NCBI RefSeq assembly: GCF_036320965.1
Contig: NC_092258.1
Location: forward strand, 397,501 to 461,500
Origin: Panulirus ornatus
Lineage: Eukaryota; Arthropoda; Malacostraca; Decapoda; Palinuridae
Reading direction: 5' to 3'
DNA length: 64,000 bases
Shown: positions 48,885 to 63,590 of the stretch, piece after piece
Layout of the letters: every line of letters starts with the position of its first letter
Numbering within the stretch: the first letter of the stretch is position 1
Notes under the pieces: model-generated
Told to the model about the DNA's origin: nothing
The model's database searches: none
What the model saw: only the letters and a program-made list of their open reading frames with translations
Program-made: the position numbers and the translations under genes

Positions 48885-49904
48885 GAATTTAATCATTATT
48901 TCATTTTTATCTGAAAATCAGTTTGACATTGAATTTTTATAAAAGAATCCTCAAAATATCTTCTGATTATACAGACATGATTACTTACCAGTGATAGAAT
49001 TCCATTTTTCTCGCCCATAATAATGCTGAACTTTCCCTTGTTTTTCGTTTCTGCTTTCAGTTTCAGTTGTCTATGTCAGCTATTTCGAACCAAGATGTTT
49101 GGCTCAGGTGGTTGGAAATCAGAGCAGACATAGCCAGTGCTACTATTTTTGCGTAGTTGTTCATGTTGTTACAAATTGAGTTACCATATTTTTACCCCTG
49201 ACAACAGTGTAATGTGAAGGTAGATAGTTGAAATTATAGCCTATATATCACTGACGTCACTGGATGTGTCTCATGTTACAAGTGTGTATAATGAAGTTGG
49301 CCTTCTGAAGTACTTAGCCTCTCAATATGGTGTTTTTCTTTAATGTTATCATTGTTAGCAGAGATTCTTTTTATAGAACACTGAAAGTAAGTGTTGCAGA
49401 TATATCTTCAGAGTTTGATAAATAAAAAATTGTTGTTTCTTCTTTAGGATACGATGTCGTGAAGGATTAAACTATATTTTAATGAGAGTTATGTATATGT
49501 ATGTGGCAGAAGTGCTGGTGCGAGCGCGCTTCACGTCTTAACTCGTACAAACGCAGTATTTATTTTCATGTCTGATTTTCAAAGTGCGCTCGTGTTTATT
49601 GTAACTTCTGCAGCCGTTGTAACTTTTAGAAAATATATTTTAGTGGTGTTGGCCTATTTTTTTTTGTCTAACCTGTGGTTCTCTGTGAAGAGAACATGAT
49701 AAGTTACCGTTCCATACCTTCTTAAAACGAAAATCTGTGAATCCCTTCATCTGGTTCCTAAGCCACTTGCACCAGGGTCACACAGGAATTACATCTTTAA
49801 TTCACTAAGGATATCCGGTATTTTCAGTTGCTTTCTTCATGGAACAACGCTAACATTTTGAGCATTGAATAGATTTTGCAAAAAAAAAAAAATAAGACAT
49901 AACA

Positions 49905-50240
49905 CTACTACTTCTACCACCACCACTACTACTACTGCTGCTACACCCAAGACACATAACACTACCACTACTACCATCATCATCACCACCACCATCACCA
50001 CTACTACTGCTGCTACACCCAAGACACATAACATTACCACTACTACCATCATCATCACTACCACCATCACCACTACTGCTGCTGCTACACCCAAGACACA
50101 TAACATTACCACTACTACCATCATCATCACTACCACCATCACCACTACTACTGCTGCTACACCCAAGACACATAACACTACCACTACTACCATCATCATC
50201 ACTACCACCATCACCACTACTACTGCTGCTACACCCAAGA
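49905..50240. repeat. 72-bp tandem repeat built from trinucleotides
   Basis: The marker ACACCCAAGACACATAAC recurs at 49943, 50015, 50087 and 50159, and its truncated form at 50231, exactly 72 bases apart. The rest of the unit is ACT/ACC/ATC triplets and GCT. Because 72 is divisible by three, several frames on both strands remain open; I see no evidence of translation. Confidence 0.93.
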
Positions 50241-50316
50241 ACGTTCTTTTTCTTTTTTTATGTTAGCTTAAACGGCACGAGCACTTGAGGCCCTAATCAA
50301 GGCCATTTCATTAACG

Positions 50317-50318
<2 letters not shown>

Positions 50319-50374
<56 letters not shown>

Positions 50375-50382
50375 ACACATAC
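50319..50382. repeat. (AC)n microsatellite
   Basis: About 25 pure AC units, then AT/AC-mixed. Confidence 0.9.
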
Positions 50383-50389
50383 ATTTATC

Positions 50390-52700
50390 TGCCTCCAACC
50401 ATGATATCTAATATCAGTGAACTTTCTAACAAATCCTCATATTCAAATTTTCCTTTTATTTCCATCAACCGTTGACAACTTCCATTTTGATAACTAATCA
50501 TTATTCACCATCTGACGGAGACACTTGCACTTTTAAACTTTATTCCTTTCATTAACCAACGTTTTCACATCCTTATTCCCATACATTTTTCCTCTCTGGT
50601 TACATATTTGCAGTTCCACGAGCATATGTGGCTATATCTGATAATGAGAAATCACTACAAGTCTCAATATGTCACTAGAGTTCTTCCTACTCTTAGAGTA
50701 AAACCAAACCAAAATCTTGTATGTATTAAAATAATTCCCATTCGAATATGAATATCCATCACCATCTGACGCACACTGATATCTCTATCTGGTCGATGCT
50801 CTACCCTCCAGTGGCGGCCCCCCCCTTCTCCCCCTCATTAGATTTGCCTGCTTCTTAAACTTCTTGCTACACTGCTGATGGTATGACATGGCACTCAGCC
50901 ATATCCCACAGCTTCTAACCTTTGTTGAATCATTTGGAATGGGTCCCACAGACATGGAAGTGTGACTCATTTCTTCTCAAAATTAAGCACGTAGCCTCCA
51001 CGGTAAAGATGAAACCAACCTCTGCATCAGACTGTAGAAGTATTACATCTTTTTTTCCCTCCCGTCGCCGACTCCCGCCAAGTGGGCGTCAGCAGTGGCC
51101 AGATTTCAGACCCGAGCGGGAACTTATCTTGACTATTCATTATCCAGATTTTACTGTGGTGCATTTGGCATACATGTTGCGGCCAGCTCTGCGACATGAT
51201 AAACGCAATGGTGACCTCAGGAAAGATGTTTTTCTTATATTTCATCATTAACAGAGGAAGACCGGAATGGAAGAGGATGGAAGAGGAACGATGGGAGGGA
51301 ATAAACAAGGTAGAATAGGGTGGATCAGATGATGATGAGAGGGGACGGAAAAGGTGGTCTTGACCTGCACGAGCCTGGGTGTCATATCAATTTTCTCTGC
51401 GGTTCTGATGGTAACCACTGACTGACAGAAGTGCGTCACACCATCTCTACCTCCCCCCGCTGCGCCAGTGCGTCACGTCACACTTCCCTCCTCAACAAGC
51501 TAGTACAACACGTCGTCCCTCCTTTCCCCGTGGACCAGTGAGATACGTTACTACTTCCTCCCTCTACGGCCAATACAACAAGTTGCCCTACCACCCTCAC
51601 TGGCCAGTGCGACAAGTCGCCCTTTCCTTCCCCATTCTCCAATGCGACACGTCGCTCCTCCTTCCCCCGCTGGCCAAAGCCACATGTCGACCTTCCTCCT
51701 CCACTGGCCCGTCCTTTCCCTCCAGCCAGTATACACGACACGTCATCCCACCGAGATACGAAAATATTGAAACAGCCATGCGGAATCTGAAACATGAAGC
51801 AATAAAGGATATTTTGTGTTTGTTCGCCAGTTACTGCACGATTTCTATTACAAAATCACCCTATTTTTTCTCTCTCTTTGTTACGTCAGCAGCAGCGCCA
51901 CTCTTCCTCTGCCAAACATTGTTGCGAACATGATACACAACGGTTTTAAGAGATCCCATTACACGGATATACTTAAACACTGATGCAATATAAAGATACC
52001 GAAAATCGTGATTCAGATGAAAGTGAAGCCGTTCCGTCATCCAAAGCGATCTGTACTCAAAGTGAACATAATCATATCTCATGCCAGTTGCCCTTAATAC
52101 ATCTAAGGTACTTCATTTTATATTTGTATCCTTGTTTTTCCTTTAAATACTCAACAGTTATGGCAAGGTTGATCCAAGTGCTCAGCACACCTACCATTAG
52201 CATTTCCATTTTAGAAAACAAAGTACAGGTTTTCGAGCGTGTAAGACACCTTTTAATAGCCTTAAGCTTCCCAACAGAACCATCAGCAGCGTCTCACATC
52301 AACAGTTCATTCTTTAGTCGCACCATATATTGTACCGTACGCCTGTCAGTATCAGCAACTGATTATGATATTCCTATCAGCTGTGGACTAGCCAAATGAT
52401 ATTTCTGTCAGCAGTTTATTCATGATGAATTTGCTGGTGATATTTCAAGCTCATAAGATATTCCTCAACATTTTCTCATGTTCATGGTGTACTTAAGATA
52501 ATCAAACAAGCCTGTCGACAGTGCCACATTTGTAGCTGTCAAGCTATTTTCAACCTAACGTATGCTGACAACAAACTACTTTTTCAAAACACCTATAAAT
52601 GTTTTGTGTATTGTTTCTGTTGGTATAAATGAATATAGCAAATATGCTTTACTTTATGGTCGACAATGACGGACACAAGTTACTGAGAAACACATGAATA
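50390..52700. other. No gene recognised
   Basis: 51420-51760 has diverged repeats of GCGACACGTCGCCCTTCCTTCC-like sequence that stay open on both strands; the rest is unique. Confidence 0.4.
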
Positions 52701-52704
52701 ATCG

Positions 52705-52708
<4 letters not shown>

Positions 52709-52754
<46 letters not shown>
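52709..52754. repeat. (GT)n microsatellite
   Basis: 23 GT units ending GTGCAG. Confidence 0.95.
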
Positions 52755-52757
<3 letters not shown>

Positions 52758-52975
52758 GATTGGTGGGTCTACACCAGCGTGCTCTTACTGACGCCGTCAT
52801 TAACGAGTGCAAGAGCGGGTTTCATATCCGTGAAAATTCTAAACCTTTGGAGAATCGGAGGTGCGGACATCTTCACACATGCTTTGAGAGGGCGAGGGAG
52901 TTGGTGCTGCACTCTGCCAAAGCTCATGCTCTGCATGGCCAGGGCCGGTCCTGGCACTCCATTGTTCTATAACAC
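52755..52975 (+). other. Unassigned open segment after (GT)n tract
   Basis: After ...GTGTGCAG two plus-strand frames stay open for more than 70 codons; one reads ALTDAVINECKSGFHIRENS then KPLENRRCGHLHTCFERARE. GC is higher than in the flanks. No family recognised and no convincing donor; may be a decayed exon or chance. Confidence 0.15.
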
Positions 52976-53131
52976 GAGGAAATCTAAATCTAGCCAAGAC
53001 GAATGTTCGGAGCCCATTTACTTGTCCAACTGGAGAACACATCCCCTCATTCAAATTTCAGCCAAGATATAATTTTCTGAGTGAATCTGTTTATCTAACT
53101 TGGAGTAAGTTTCTCTCTAATTACAGTCACC

Positions 53132-53191
53132 TGGACTTACTTTGGTGCCGTCATGGCAAGATCTCGTCTTAGGTACTCGTAGACACATACG

Positions 53192-53193
<2 letters not shown>
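53132..53193. repeat. Dispersed sequence shared with 23444-23500, upstream of (CT)n
   Basis: GGACTTACTTTGGTGCCGTC, then ATGGCAAGATCTCGTCTTAG and GTACTCGTAG, nearly identical to the flank of the (CT)n tract at 23501. Confidence 0.75.

Positions 53194-53277
<84 letters not shown>
53194..53277. repeat. (CT)n microsatellite
   Basis: 42 CT units. Confidence 0.95.
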
Positions 53278-55185
<1,908 letters not shown>

Positions 55186-55214
55186 CTTTTCTTTCCTTTT
55201 TATTTTGTTCATGG

Positions 55215-55390
55215 CTCTAACACTGATAAATATATCCTCACTTGGCCCCTTCTCTGTTCCTTCTTTTGGAAAATTGAAAATGAGAGGGGAGGATTTCCAG
55301 CCTTCCCCCGCTCCCTCCCCTTTTGGTCGCCTCCTACGACACGCAGGGGATACATGGGAAGTATTCTTTCTCCCCTATCCCTAGGGACAA

Positions 55391-55392
<2 letters not shown>
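55215..55392 (-). mobile_element. SINE-like element, truncated copy
   Basis: Minus-oriented copy lacking the tail end: TTCTCTGTTCCTTCTTTTGG, GAGGGGAGGATTTCCAGCC, CCTCCTACGACACGCAGGGG, ending TCCCCTATCCCTAGGGA at an (AT)n tract. Confidence 0.65.

Positions 55393-55478
<86 letters not shown>
55393..55478. repeat. (AT)n microsatellite
   Basis: 43 units at the head end of the minus-oriented SINE-like copy. Confidence 0.95.
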
Positions 55479-55480
<2 letters not shown>

Positions 55481-55596
55481 AAACAAAATCATAAGCTGGC
55501 CGTAATGAAGAAATTCTTTATCATGCAATAGATTAGTAAATAACAAGTCGGAGGTTAAGAGAGAGGGAAACAACAAAAGATGATTACCAAAACAAT

Positions 55597-55773
55597 ATGG
55601 AGCTGCTGCCTCACCACATTCCTGGAATAGATCCCGAGCTGTGGGCCGCCGCCAAGCATTTCATTATGGCTGGAGGGAGAGTTCCCCCAACTCATAAAGG
55701 CCGTGCTACTCTTCGCCTTTTATCTTACGAGCAAAGTTTCGTGGTCTGGAAAAGTGATCTTAGTGACCATTGA
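55597..55773 (+). other. Small open frame of 58 codons, unassigned
   Basis: ATG to TGA: MELLPHHIPGIDPELWAAAK, then HFIMAGGRVPPTHKGRATLR and LLSYEQSFVVWKSDLSDH. Non-repetitive composition in a GC-richer patch, but no family recognised; it may be chance or part of a lost exon. Confidence 0.15.
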
Positions 55774-55779
55774 CCTTTC

Positions 55780-57789
55780 CGGATATCTGAGTACAGGACA
55801 CAGCTTGATCATTTAAGACGTCGCTTGACAGTGTTCTATAACAAAGTTGGTGAACAGTTCCCTCAGAAAATTCTTGCCCCCGTCATCATATATGTGCTCC
55901 TAGTATTACATGTAGCCCTGCCTGCAGCTTTATATGACAACCTACTGGCCGCTCTCGCTCCGCCTGACATAACCTAACGTTCATCCTCATAGTGCCTTAA
56001 ATTAGCTTTTGGTAAACTTATGCTACACGCTTTCCATTATAACGAGAGCACAGCACTGACAGTGCCACTCTGGATACATGCAAGATGCCTACCCATCCTA
56101 GCAATGGTGCACAACGTCCAGGGAGACGCGTGGTAATTTCTTATCAGTCTTTGGAAACATTTCCTCTCTTCCATTCTCTTTCCTACGTATGTCTTACCAC
56201 GTCATCTATTAGTAAAGGTCTATTAAGAGGACTTGCTCATGGTTTGTCGAAGAATACACGCTATTATCGCTTGTCATTTTCTGCACTGGAACAACTCGCT
56301 CGCATTGACGTTTTGCAGCCAGCTTGGTAGGATGATAGTTACCATGACAACACGCATCAGTGGCGGAAATGGATGTAAGAGAGAAGGAGAGATGGAGAGG
56401 AAGGGAGGAGAAAGGGAAGAAAGAGTGGAGAGAGAAGAAGAGGAGAAGGAAAAGATGGAGCGAGAGGGAGAAGGGAAGGTAGCGTTTGTTTATGTCCCGT
56501 GTCTCTGTCTGCCGTGGGCGTTGCGACCCGGCCTCCCCGCCCTCCAGCGCTGGGATGCAACTCCTGCAACTGCACGCTATATGGCTCTCGCACAGCCATA
56601 GTTGTCTTTTCAACTGCTGATGCGTATTTCCTATAGTAGTGTGTTTCAGTGTGGGGAAAGCACGGGGCATCTGGTGCTAAGTGCGCGGTGTCTTCAATGT
56701 GAGCATGAAGGGCCCTGGAATGTATTGAATCGGTGTTTGTACTACTGTTGGAACGGGTAATGTCCACAGCGTAGAGGAGAAAATGTGACATATGTTTGTC
56801 TGGGTAGAGGGGTGTTCTTTCAGATGGGTGTATGTCTGGTGAGGTTGTGTTTAAGCCTAGATTGAGAAGGGGGATGGGGGGGGGGGGGAGTTTAGTGCTT
56901 GTCGGAGTATTTCAGTGTATTTTGTCAGCGTTACGTTTCCTAGGGTCGGGTGATCTGTCAGGAAAGGTTACTGAAGTGTGAGACAGGGGTAAACCTTTTA
57001 TTTCTATTTGGGAATTGTTGGTTTGTTATAGAGGAGTCTGGGAGTGAGCGGTCTAGCTAGAGCCGTTGATAGAAATGAGTGCCGAGCATGATAGGATCTG
57101 TTGTAAATCAAGTCGAGTTTTACTTCATTTATGTACGTGAATATATGTTGGGTGGAAAGTACATGCATTAAACATAAGATAATTTTAAAACCGAATAATC
57201 TATAAGATTAGTACGTATATTTGTACCTGTTTGGTTACAGCTGGGCCATTTTCAATCACTAAACAGTAGTAGCAAGCAGAGTGTTATCAATGTAGAACAT
57301 CCGGAATTATAGATATTCAAAATCAGTGATTTTTCAGAATATGGCGTTTGGTACACAAGAAGTATCCCAGAACAAAAACATTCCACTACCTCCAACTGTA
57401 GCCTCTTTTACCGTTTCTGAAGTCAGTTGGTCCTGAACCCAGGTACCCTTTACTCGAAGAGTTTGCATGTACAGTTACTGTGATGTCATGGGAATGTTGG
57501 TGTGAATCATACAAATCCGAGCAACGATCGAAGAGATTGATCTTTTACATTACTCCTGGGTAACATCTATATGCTTGTTTCTCTTTGCATTTACTGGTTA
57601 TCGACTGCTTTGTGATCATGTTGCCAGAGAGATTATCCACATGAAAGTATAGTTTTCGAAATCATATTCTCAGTGGATTTCTTGAAAAGATGAAATTATT
57701 TTACGTTAAAGTCTCATTTATCTTGTTAATGTAAAAAGGATTTTTGGCAAACCAGTCCTAATCAGCTCGGTGATACAATATTTCATTCT

Positions 57790-57793
<4 letters not shown>
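55780..57793. other. No gene recognised
   Basis: 56375-56480 is purine-rich (GAGAGGAAGGGAGGAG); a 14-base G tract is at 56876-56889. Frames across 56200-56790 are driven by these. Confidence 0.4.

Positions 57794-57859
<66 letters not shown>
57794..57859. repeat. (AT)n microsatellite
   Basis: 33 units. Confidence 0.95.
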
Positions 57860-57863
<4 letters not shown>

Positions 57864-59594
57864 TTCTAAAATATGCAATGTTCCTTACTCTGACGATCTT
57901 CTAGGTCATATGAAAGCTTCATCAGCTTGTTACAATATTCATCACATTAACTTAGAAACTAACAAGAGTTTATCTAGTGAATCAAAACAAACTGAAATCA
58001 TAAACACTCGTGCTTTACACAACATTTGCCTCATATACATAAAATCTACAATGCCAAAAATGATCAAGTTTCTGGGCCTCCTTTCAAAGCTGTCGTTTTC
58101 TGCGATGGGAGACCAAAACAAACGGTTCCATTCTCTCTGGCTGAAGACAGCCAACTGAGATGCTTTGCGCTGAACTGAGGCCGTCAGGAAAGCTACATCT
58201 CTTTCTCCTGTAGAAAGAAAGTTTATCATAATCTAGATCAGCTCAGAAGTATGAGCTCTTTTCTCATACAGTCACAAGTCAATACCTCATTCTGAAACAA
58301 CCTGATGAAGGCGCAAGTGTTCCACGGCGTACCTGACATGTTCAGAATAGTCCCAGTATATAATGTACTGTAATTACCAACTACGTCGGTAATTAGAAGT
58401 ATTAGTCGAAAAAAATGGATGCACTGCATAGATAATAAAGTGATACCTCACTGAATATGACACTTAGATCGGGAAGGTACCTCCCCTCACAGATTTTACA
58501 TCTATTTCCCCACACACCTGTACAGCTGCGTGCTTATATGAGTACACCTGATAGAGTCCTCACAGTGACACATATGTATTCCTATATACTCATAAGTCTT
58601 GACACTCACTCACCGACAGACCAAATCCCTAAGTCATACATAACCATCTTCCCACACTTCTCCTTCAGTACATACAGACAAACGCACCTACTTACGCACA
58701 CTACAGAACACCAACACATGACAACAAACCCAATATCAAGAGGTTACCGAGACCGTGATAGACAAGCACGGTTTGGCCTTGGAGTGTTGTCTCTTTGAGT
58801 GCGTCCAGACTCTCTGCCGCCGTCCTCACGGGCACACTCACCCTCAGCCGCCCGCTCACTACACCTGCCAACAGACAGAGTTGACATCTGCTGCTGAAGT
58901 CAATAAGTTCTTTCTTAGGAAGGAAGATAGTTTGTAACAACCTGTCTCTTCTTATGAAGCCGACTTTCATCAGGTGTAGCTGAACATTCATGCCCTTGTA
59001 TGTAAAGTTTTGAGACCTACAGTTCATCAACCATCATGTTTCACAATAAGCTCACGCCGGACCTTCCTCGGTCATATAAAGTATCACTCAGGCCTCCTCT
59101 ATCCCATATAGTGTGAAGCTGTCGGTCCGAGGATGTAACCTAAAGGGAGAGGAGGCGGTAAGCTGCATGTACGTACATATTATCCACGCGAAACCCAACT
59201 CTTACATTTCTATAATTCTGTCACGTGTCCTCCATGTATCTGCCAGTTGTGTGTATGGTGTTATCAGCTGTTCTTCATGTAATCTCCCGCACGTGCTCTG
59301 TAGGACTGTGTCCCGTGTGTTAACAGTTTCGTGTGTGCGATCATTACCTCCCTCATTGTAGATATGTCATCTTAAGTTAATAATCATATATTCTCATGAG
59401 TCTCGTTTCCTTAACCTCAACTAAGCCCGTGCTATGCAACGCCAATGATCACACCCGTGTCTTTCTTGCTCTGACAACCTGTGCCCAGCTGGTACTTATA
59501 ACAATGTTGTATAGAATTTCCATATCAAATCATATATTTGCATACTTTTGCTTTTGTTTCGGTGTCAGTTTTCACGGTATACATTTTTTTTTTT

Positions 59595-59595
<1 letters not shown>
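57860..59595. other. No firm gene
   Basis: 58755-58865 is GC-rich and open on both strands; in minus sense it follows CTGTCTGTTGGCAG and could be an exon of the gene that may start at 61030. Otherwise nothing recognised. Confidence 0.3.

Positions 59596-59688
<93 letters not shown>
59596..59688. repeat. (GA)n microsatellite
   Basis: 46 units preceded by a T tract. Confidence 0.95.
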
Positions 59689-59692
<4 letters not shown>

Positions 59693-59877
59693 TAAAAAGG
59701 AATTGAAGAGTTAGGACAGGTGAAAGTAAAGTTGTCGGAAAGGAGAATGGGAGAGATACTTTATGTAACTTATATTAAACAAAATAAGCTATTTTTGTAT
59801 ACTTTCCAAAGCACTTTCATACAAATTATATGATTATAATTCATCACTTGATATTAATTTCATTTACTTATACTTTT

Positions 59878-60070
59878 TTTCGCTGTCTCCCGCGTCAGCG
59901 AGGTAGCGCAAGGAAACAGACGGGAGAATGGTCCAACCCACCCACATACACATGTATATACATACACGCCCACACATGCATATATACATTCCTATACATT
60001 TCAAGGTACACATACATATACATACACAGACATATACATATATACACATGTGCATATTCTTACTTGCTGC
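59878..60070 (-). mobile_element. LINE 3' UTR and tail fragment, minus strand
   Basis: The reverse complement of the 12.42-12.60 kb LINE tail: it starts CGCTGTCTCCCGCGTCAGCG and AGGTAGCGCAAGGAAACAGACG, followed by CCCACCCACATACACATG and alternating CATACA/TATACA. No reverse transcriptase sequence remains. It abuts a SINE-like fragment at about 60085. Confidence 0.7.
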
Positions 60071-60084
60071 CTTCATCTTTATCT

Positions 60085-60232
60085 CTGGGGATAGGGGAGA
60101 AAGAATATTTCCCACGCATTCCCTGCGTGTCGTAGAAGGCGACTAAAGGGGACGGGAGCGAGGGGCTAGAAACCCTCCCCACTTTGAATTTTAACTTTCT
60201 AAAAAGGAAAACAGATGAAGGAGTCATCTTTT
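60085..60232 (+). mobile_element. SINE-like element, head fragment
   Basis: Starts CTGGGGATAGGGGAGAAAG and continues through CGTGTCGTAGAAGGCGACTA to TTTCTAAAAAGGAAAACAGA; the tail half is missing. Directly follows the inverted LINE tail. Confidence 0.65.
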
Positions 60233-60832
60233 AAATAAACCATAAAGATATTGTTCTTCTCACAGAACTGAGCAAATTTGATATTTCCTGAGTGAGTAAA
60301 ATAAGCGCCTTTCTATCTTCTTTATTTTCTCTCTGATTTAAAACTAACATACCGATCAGTTTCGAGAAGACATTCCAAACTGAGGTATGTTTTTGCAGGA
60401 GGCAACTTTACAACGTTTACAACACTTGAGCTGTAGTTAGTTGGCTACTTGGGTTTTCGGCCTGCAACTGCTAGGATCATTAGGGCCTTCAGTGTTAATT
60501 TGTACCAACTAATCGAAATTCTTAAACACTTTCCTCAAGGCTTAATAGAACTTTAAAATTAAAAACTATATCACTTCAAGTATTGCCCAATTAAACTGTC
60601 ACTAATAAACTAATGCTGGTGAAATTTACACATCGAAAGATATTGCGTAATTACCTTCTCTTGTATTTTACTCAAAAACTTTATTACCGTAGCGTAAAAC
60701 AACCAGAGTCGTTAATATGGCTTTGGCCACTATTACAGCATCTTCCTACATCACTGATGCTAATGTTAATCAATACTACTATTGCTATGACTATTTTTTT
60801 TCTCTTACCACTACAACAATTATCATTACCGT

Positions 60833-60834
<2 letters not shown>

Positions 60835-60905
<71 letters not shown>
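60835..60905. repeat. (CT)n microsatellite
   Basis: 35 units, about 50 bases from the donor of the candidate signal-peptide exon. Confidence 0.95.
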
Positions 60906-60907
<2 letters not shown>

Positions 60908-60954
60908 GTCCTCCCTCATTCTATACCATCTTATTAGAACTGGTGGAGACCCAC

Positions 60955-61030
60955 CTGCCAGGGAGGCGGCTACTGGTTCCGAGGCGCTGCACAGGATCCA
61001 CAGGAGAACCTTGCTCAGTGAGTCGTTCAT
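60955..61030 (-). CDS. Candidate first coding exon of an unidentified secreted/membrane protein (signal peptide)
   Basis: From ATG at 61030 the minus strand reads MNDSLSKVLLWILCSASEP, then VAASLA and one base, followed by donor GTGGGT at 60954. This has the form of a signal peptide (short polar start, hydrophobic VLLWIL core, small residues before the end) with a phase-1 junction at the cleavage region, common for extracellular proteins. The DNA is GC-rich compared with its flanks. No downstream exon was identified with confidence; a possible continuation starts at 58864 (acceptor TTGGCAG, frame VVSGRLRVSVPVRT...). Family unknown. Confidence 0.35.
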
Positions 61031-61444
61031 GGTTTCGCTAAGGGCTGGTCGGTGACACCTTCCGTTGTTCCGGCGTTTGGTCGTTCTCGGTGTTCAGGTC
61101 TTCTCTGGTGTGGGTCGTCCCTAATGTTGGGTCGCCCCTGATGAAAAGAACGTCATGATAAGAATAGGTAAGAGCAAATAGAGAGGAATGAAGAGGTGAC
61201 GATAGTAAGCGACGTGAGTAACATAAAACATGTGTAAGAGTATATGAAAGTAGGAGTTGATAAACGCTAGATGAGAATGAGGAAAATAGAAGGCAATAGT
61301 GGGAAGAGGTGAACTTATGAGTAATTGAAGGAAGAGCGAGGTTAAGCTATGAGTAAGCAAGGGAAGTATAACGTGAAGGTACGAGGATGTTAGAGTAAGA
61401 GGAACATTAGGGAGAAAGAAGTGTGAAGAGCTGAGGGTAGAGAG

Positions 61445-62870
61445 AAGCCATATATGTTAATGCTCATGATATACGTAACAAGATTTCATATTTCATGACG
61501 TCTGCACTGAGAGAAAATTCAATGATCTGTATATCAACTTTATTCTAAAAACAGAGATTTCTGTACCGAATACACAATTCTGAGTGCACTATATAACGGT
61601 AATGGGGAAGTAAATCAGGTTCGTTTTAATCCTGTGACCACAATTTTCTATAGCCGTTGAGATTATTGACTTCATTTTAGGAGAAAAAATTTAAGATCAG
61701 TATGCAGAAATTTACAATGAACACGATTCGATCATAGTGGGAGATCCAGCATACTTAAATCTGAATGTGGGAAGTCCTTTTCCAGTAGGTCCGGGAGCGA
61801 ACTCTGCCTCAAATTTTTAGTAATGCCATGATGCAGTTAATTGAAAACTTTCTCGCGACGAGAATATATTACAATTAATCTTATCCACAAATGAGGACCT
61901 CGTTGATATCATTAAAGTTGAAGAAAGATCTGGTACAAGGATCACCACCAAAATACTATTGAGATAACTGTCAATACTGCATGTAAAGCCAGTCGCTATA
62001 AAGTCGCTAAAAAACATTAGATTACTGAGTGGCAAAGTCTATTTATCTTCATTTTGCTCTTGACAGGGAAATCATGGATGATATCGTTACTGGAAACGAT
62101 CTGTGCAATGCCTAGTAGACAGACGTCTTTTTCCAAAACGAAGCCAAAGTTGTGAAACGATGAAATAAAGAAGTGGTTGTCTTAGAAAGTAACACAAGAA
62201 ATTCAACGAAACCAACAGCCAAAAAGGGAGAGTGAATTAAGTAAATTTGCGTAAAGAAACGCCAAAGTAAAATGTCAGTATGCAGCGCATGTTGATGAAA
62301 ATAGCAAACTTTTATAATCATATTAAAAACAAGCTAGTCATTACCCAGTCAATTGGTCCATTAATCAAAGAAGATGGTGACGGTTCAAGATAACGAAGCT
62401 TTTGGCAAAGAGCTTGAATATTTTTGTCATCTGTGTTTACAACTGCAGAGAACTCGCCTCCCGGATTCAGTTCCATTGCTAAGAGAAAAAAACGTTCTGC
62501 TGCTTAAGGACGAAAGTGTTGAGAATATACTATCAGTACGAATTGGATGAAGTTGATAAAACAACAGAGCCCGATTTTCTTAATCCAAGCAATGAAAAAA
62601 TGAGACAAATGAGATAATTAAGCACTTGACAGTTGTTTGTTTTAAGAAAGTTTCAGAGGAACAGAAGTTTGCCAATGCAACATCGATATTCAAAACAGTT
62701 AGTAATTCAAAGTCCGAAATTTTATCTTCCAATTACCTAAATGTTTGTAGTTGATAAACTTATGGAAACTATCATTTGGGGCAAAATTTTAAACGATTTA
62801 GAGAACTACAACTTAATAAACGATTCTCAGCATGGTATTCAACGAAATCCCTCATAGCTTCATGATTACA

Positions 62871-62873
<3 letters not shown>
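61445..62873 (+). pseudogene. Degenerate CR1/jockey-type LINE (endonuclease and start of reverse transcriptase)
   Basis: Conserved blocks appear in order but in shifting frames. NAHDIRNKISYF (endonuclease start) lies near 61460, IIVGDPAYLNL near 61735, the TNEDLVDIIKVEE region near 61890, SRYKVAKK near 61990, KNKLVITQSIGPLIKEDGD near 62330, KTTEPDFLNPSNEKM near 62560, and KLMETIIWGKILNDLENYNLINDSQHG near 62760-62835. These follow the order of a LINE ORF2. Many stops and frameshifts; the element is cut at a (CT)n tract at 62874. Confidence 0.65.

Positions 62874-62958
<85 letters not shown>
62874..62958. repeat. (CT)n microsatellite
   Basis: 42 units, cutting the LINE relic. Confidence 0.95.
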
Positions 62959-62960
<2 letters not shown>

Positions 62961-63394
62961 AGAAGCTTCGCCCTTGATTTGCCATCTTTGAATGTCACCT
63001 AACTCGCTCCACTGAATAAATCATTTTGCATAGGTTATACATTTTCCACTGGGATATAGTTCAGTTTTAGAGATGAAAGACATTTTGCAAGTCAGTATAG
63101 CCTTACCAAAAGCATGACATCTACAGTAACAAGTTACCAGAACAGTTTCTTGTAAGAGGATGAGTGACACCCTTGTCTCCCACAAATTTGCTCCGTGTGC
63201 TTTCCTCTCAGCTCAGTCTTGACTGTCTTATATTCGATGGTCACTTGTACTGCATCACTTTCTGCGTCTTTCTATTTTTGTATCTTTCGATGAATATGAT
63301 CGTTATGTGTGTGTTGTGGGGAGAAAGTTGTACACTCATGTTGCCTCCTTTCCTAACCTTGTACATATGCACCATGTCTTCACTCGTATGTATG

Positions 63395-63405
<11 letters not shown>

Positions 63406-63429
<24 letters not shown>
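63406..63429. repeat. (AC)n microsatellite
   Basis: 12 units. Confidence 0.9.
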
Positions 63430-63590
63430 CATCCTAAGCTAGATAGTCGTTCGTCAATCATCCCTCAAGGGAAAGATGAACACCTAGGTTGGGTGTATGC
63501 AGACTGCCTCTCCCAGGATACGAGCATATGCAAACCCAGTCCCGAGGTGGCCCGTGTTGATTCATGGTGAATGATGTTAACTACTTCACC

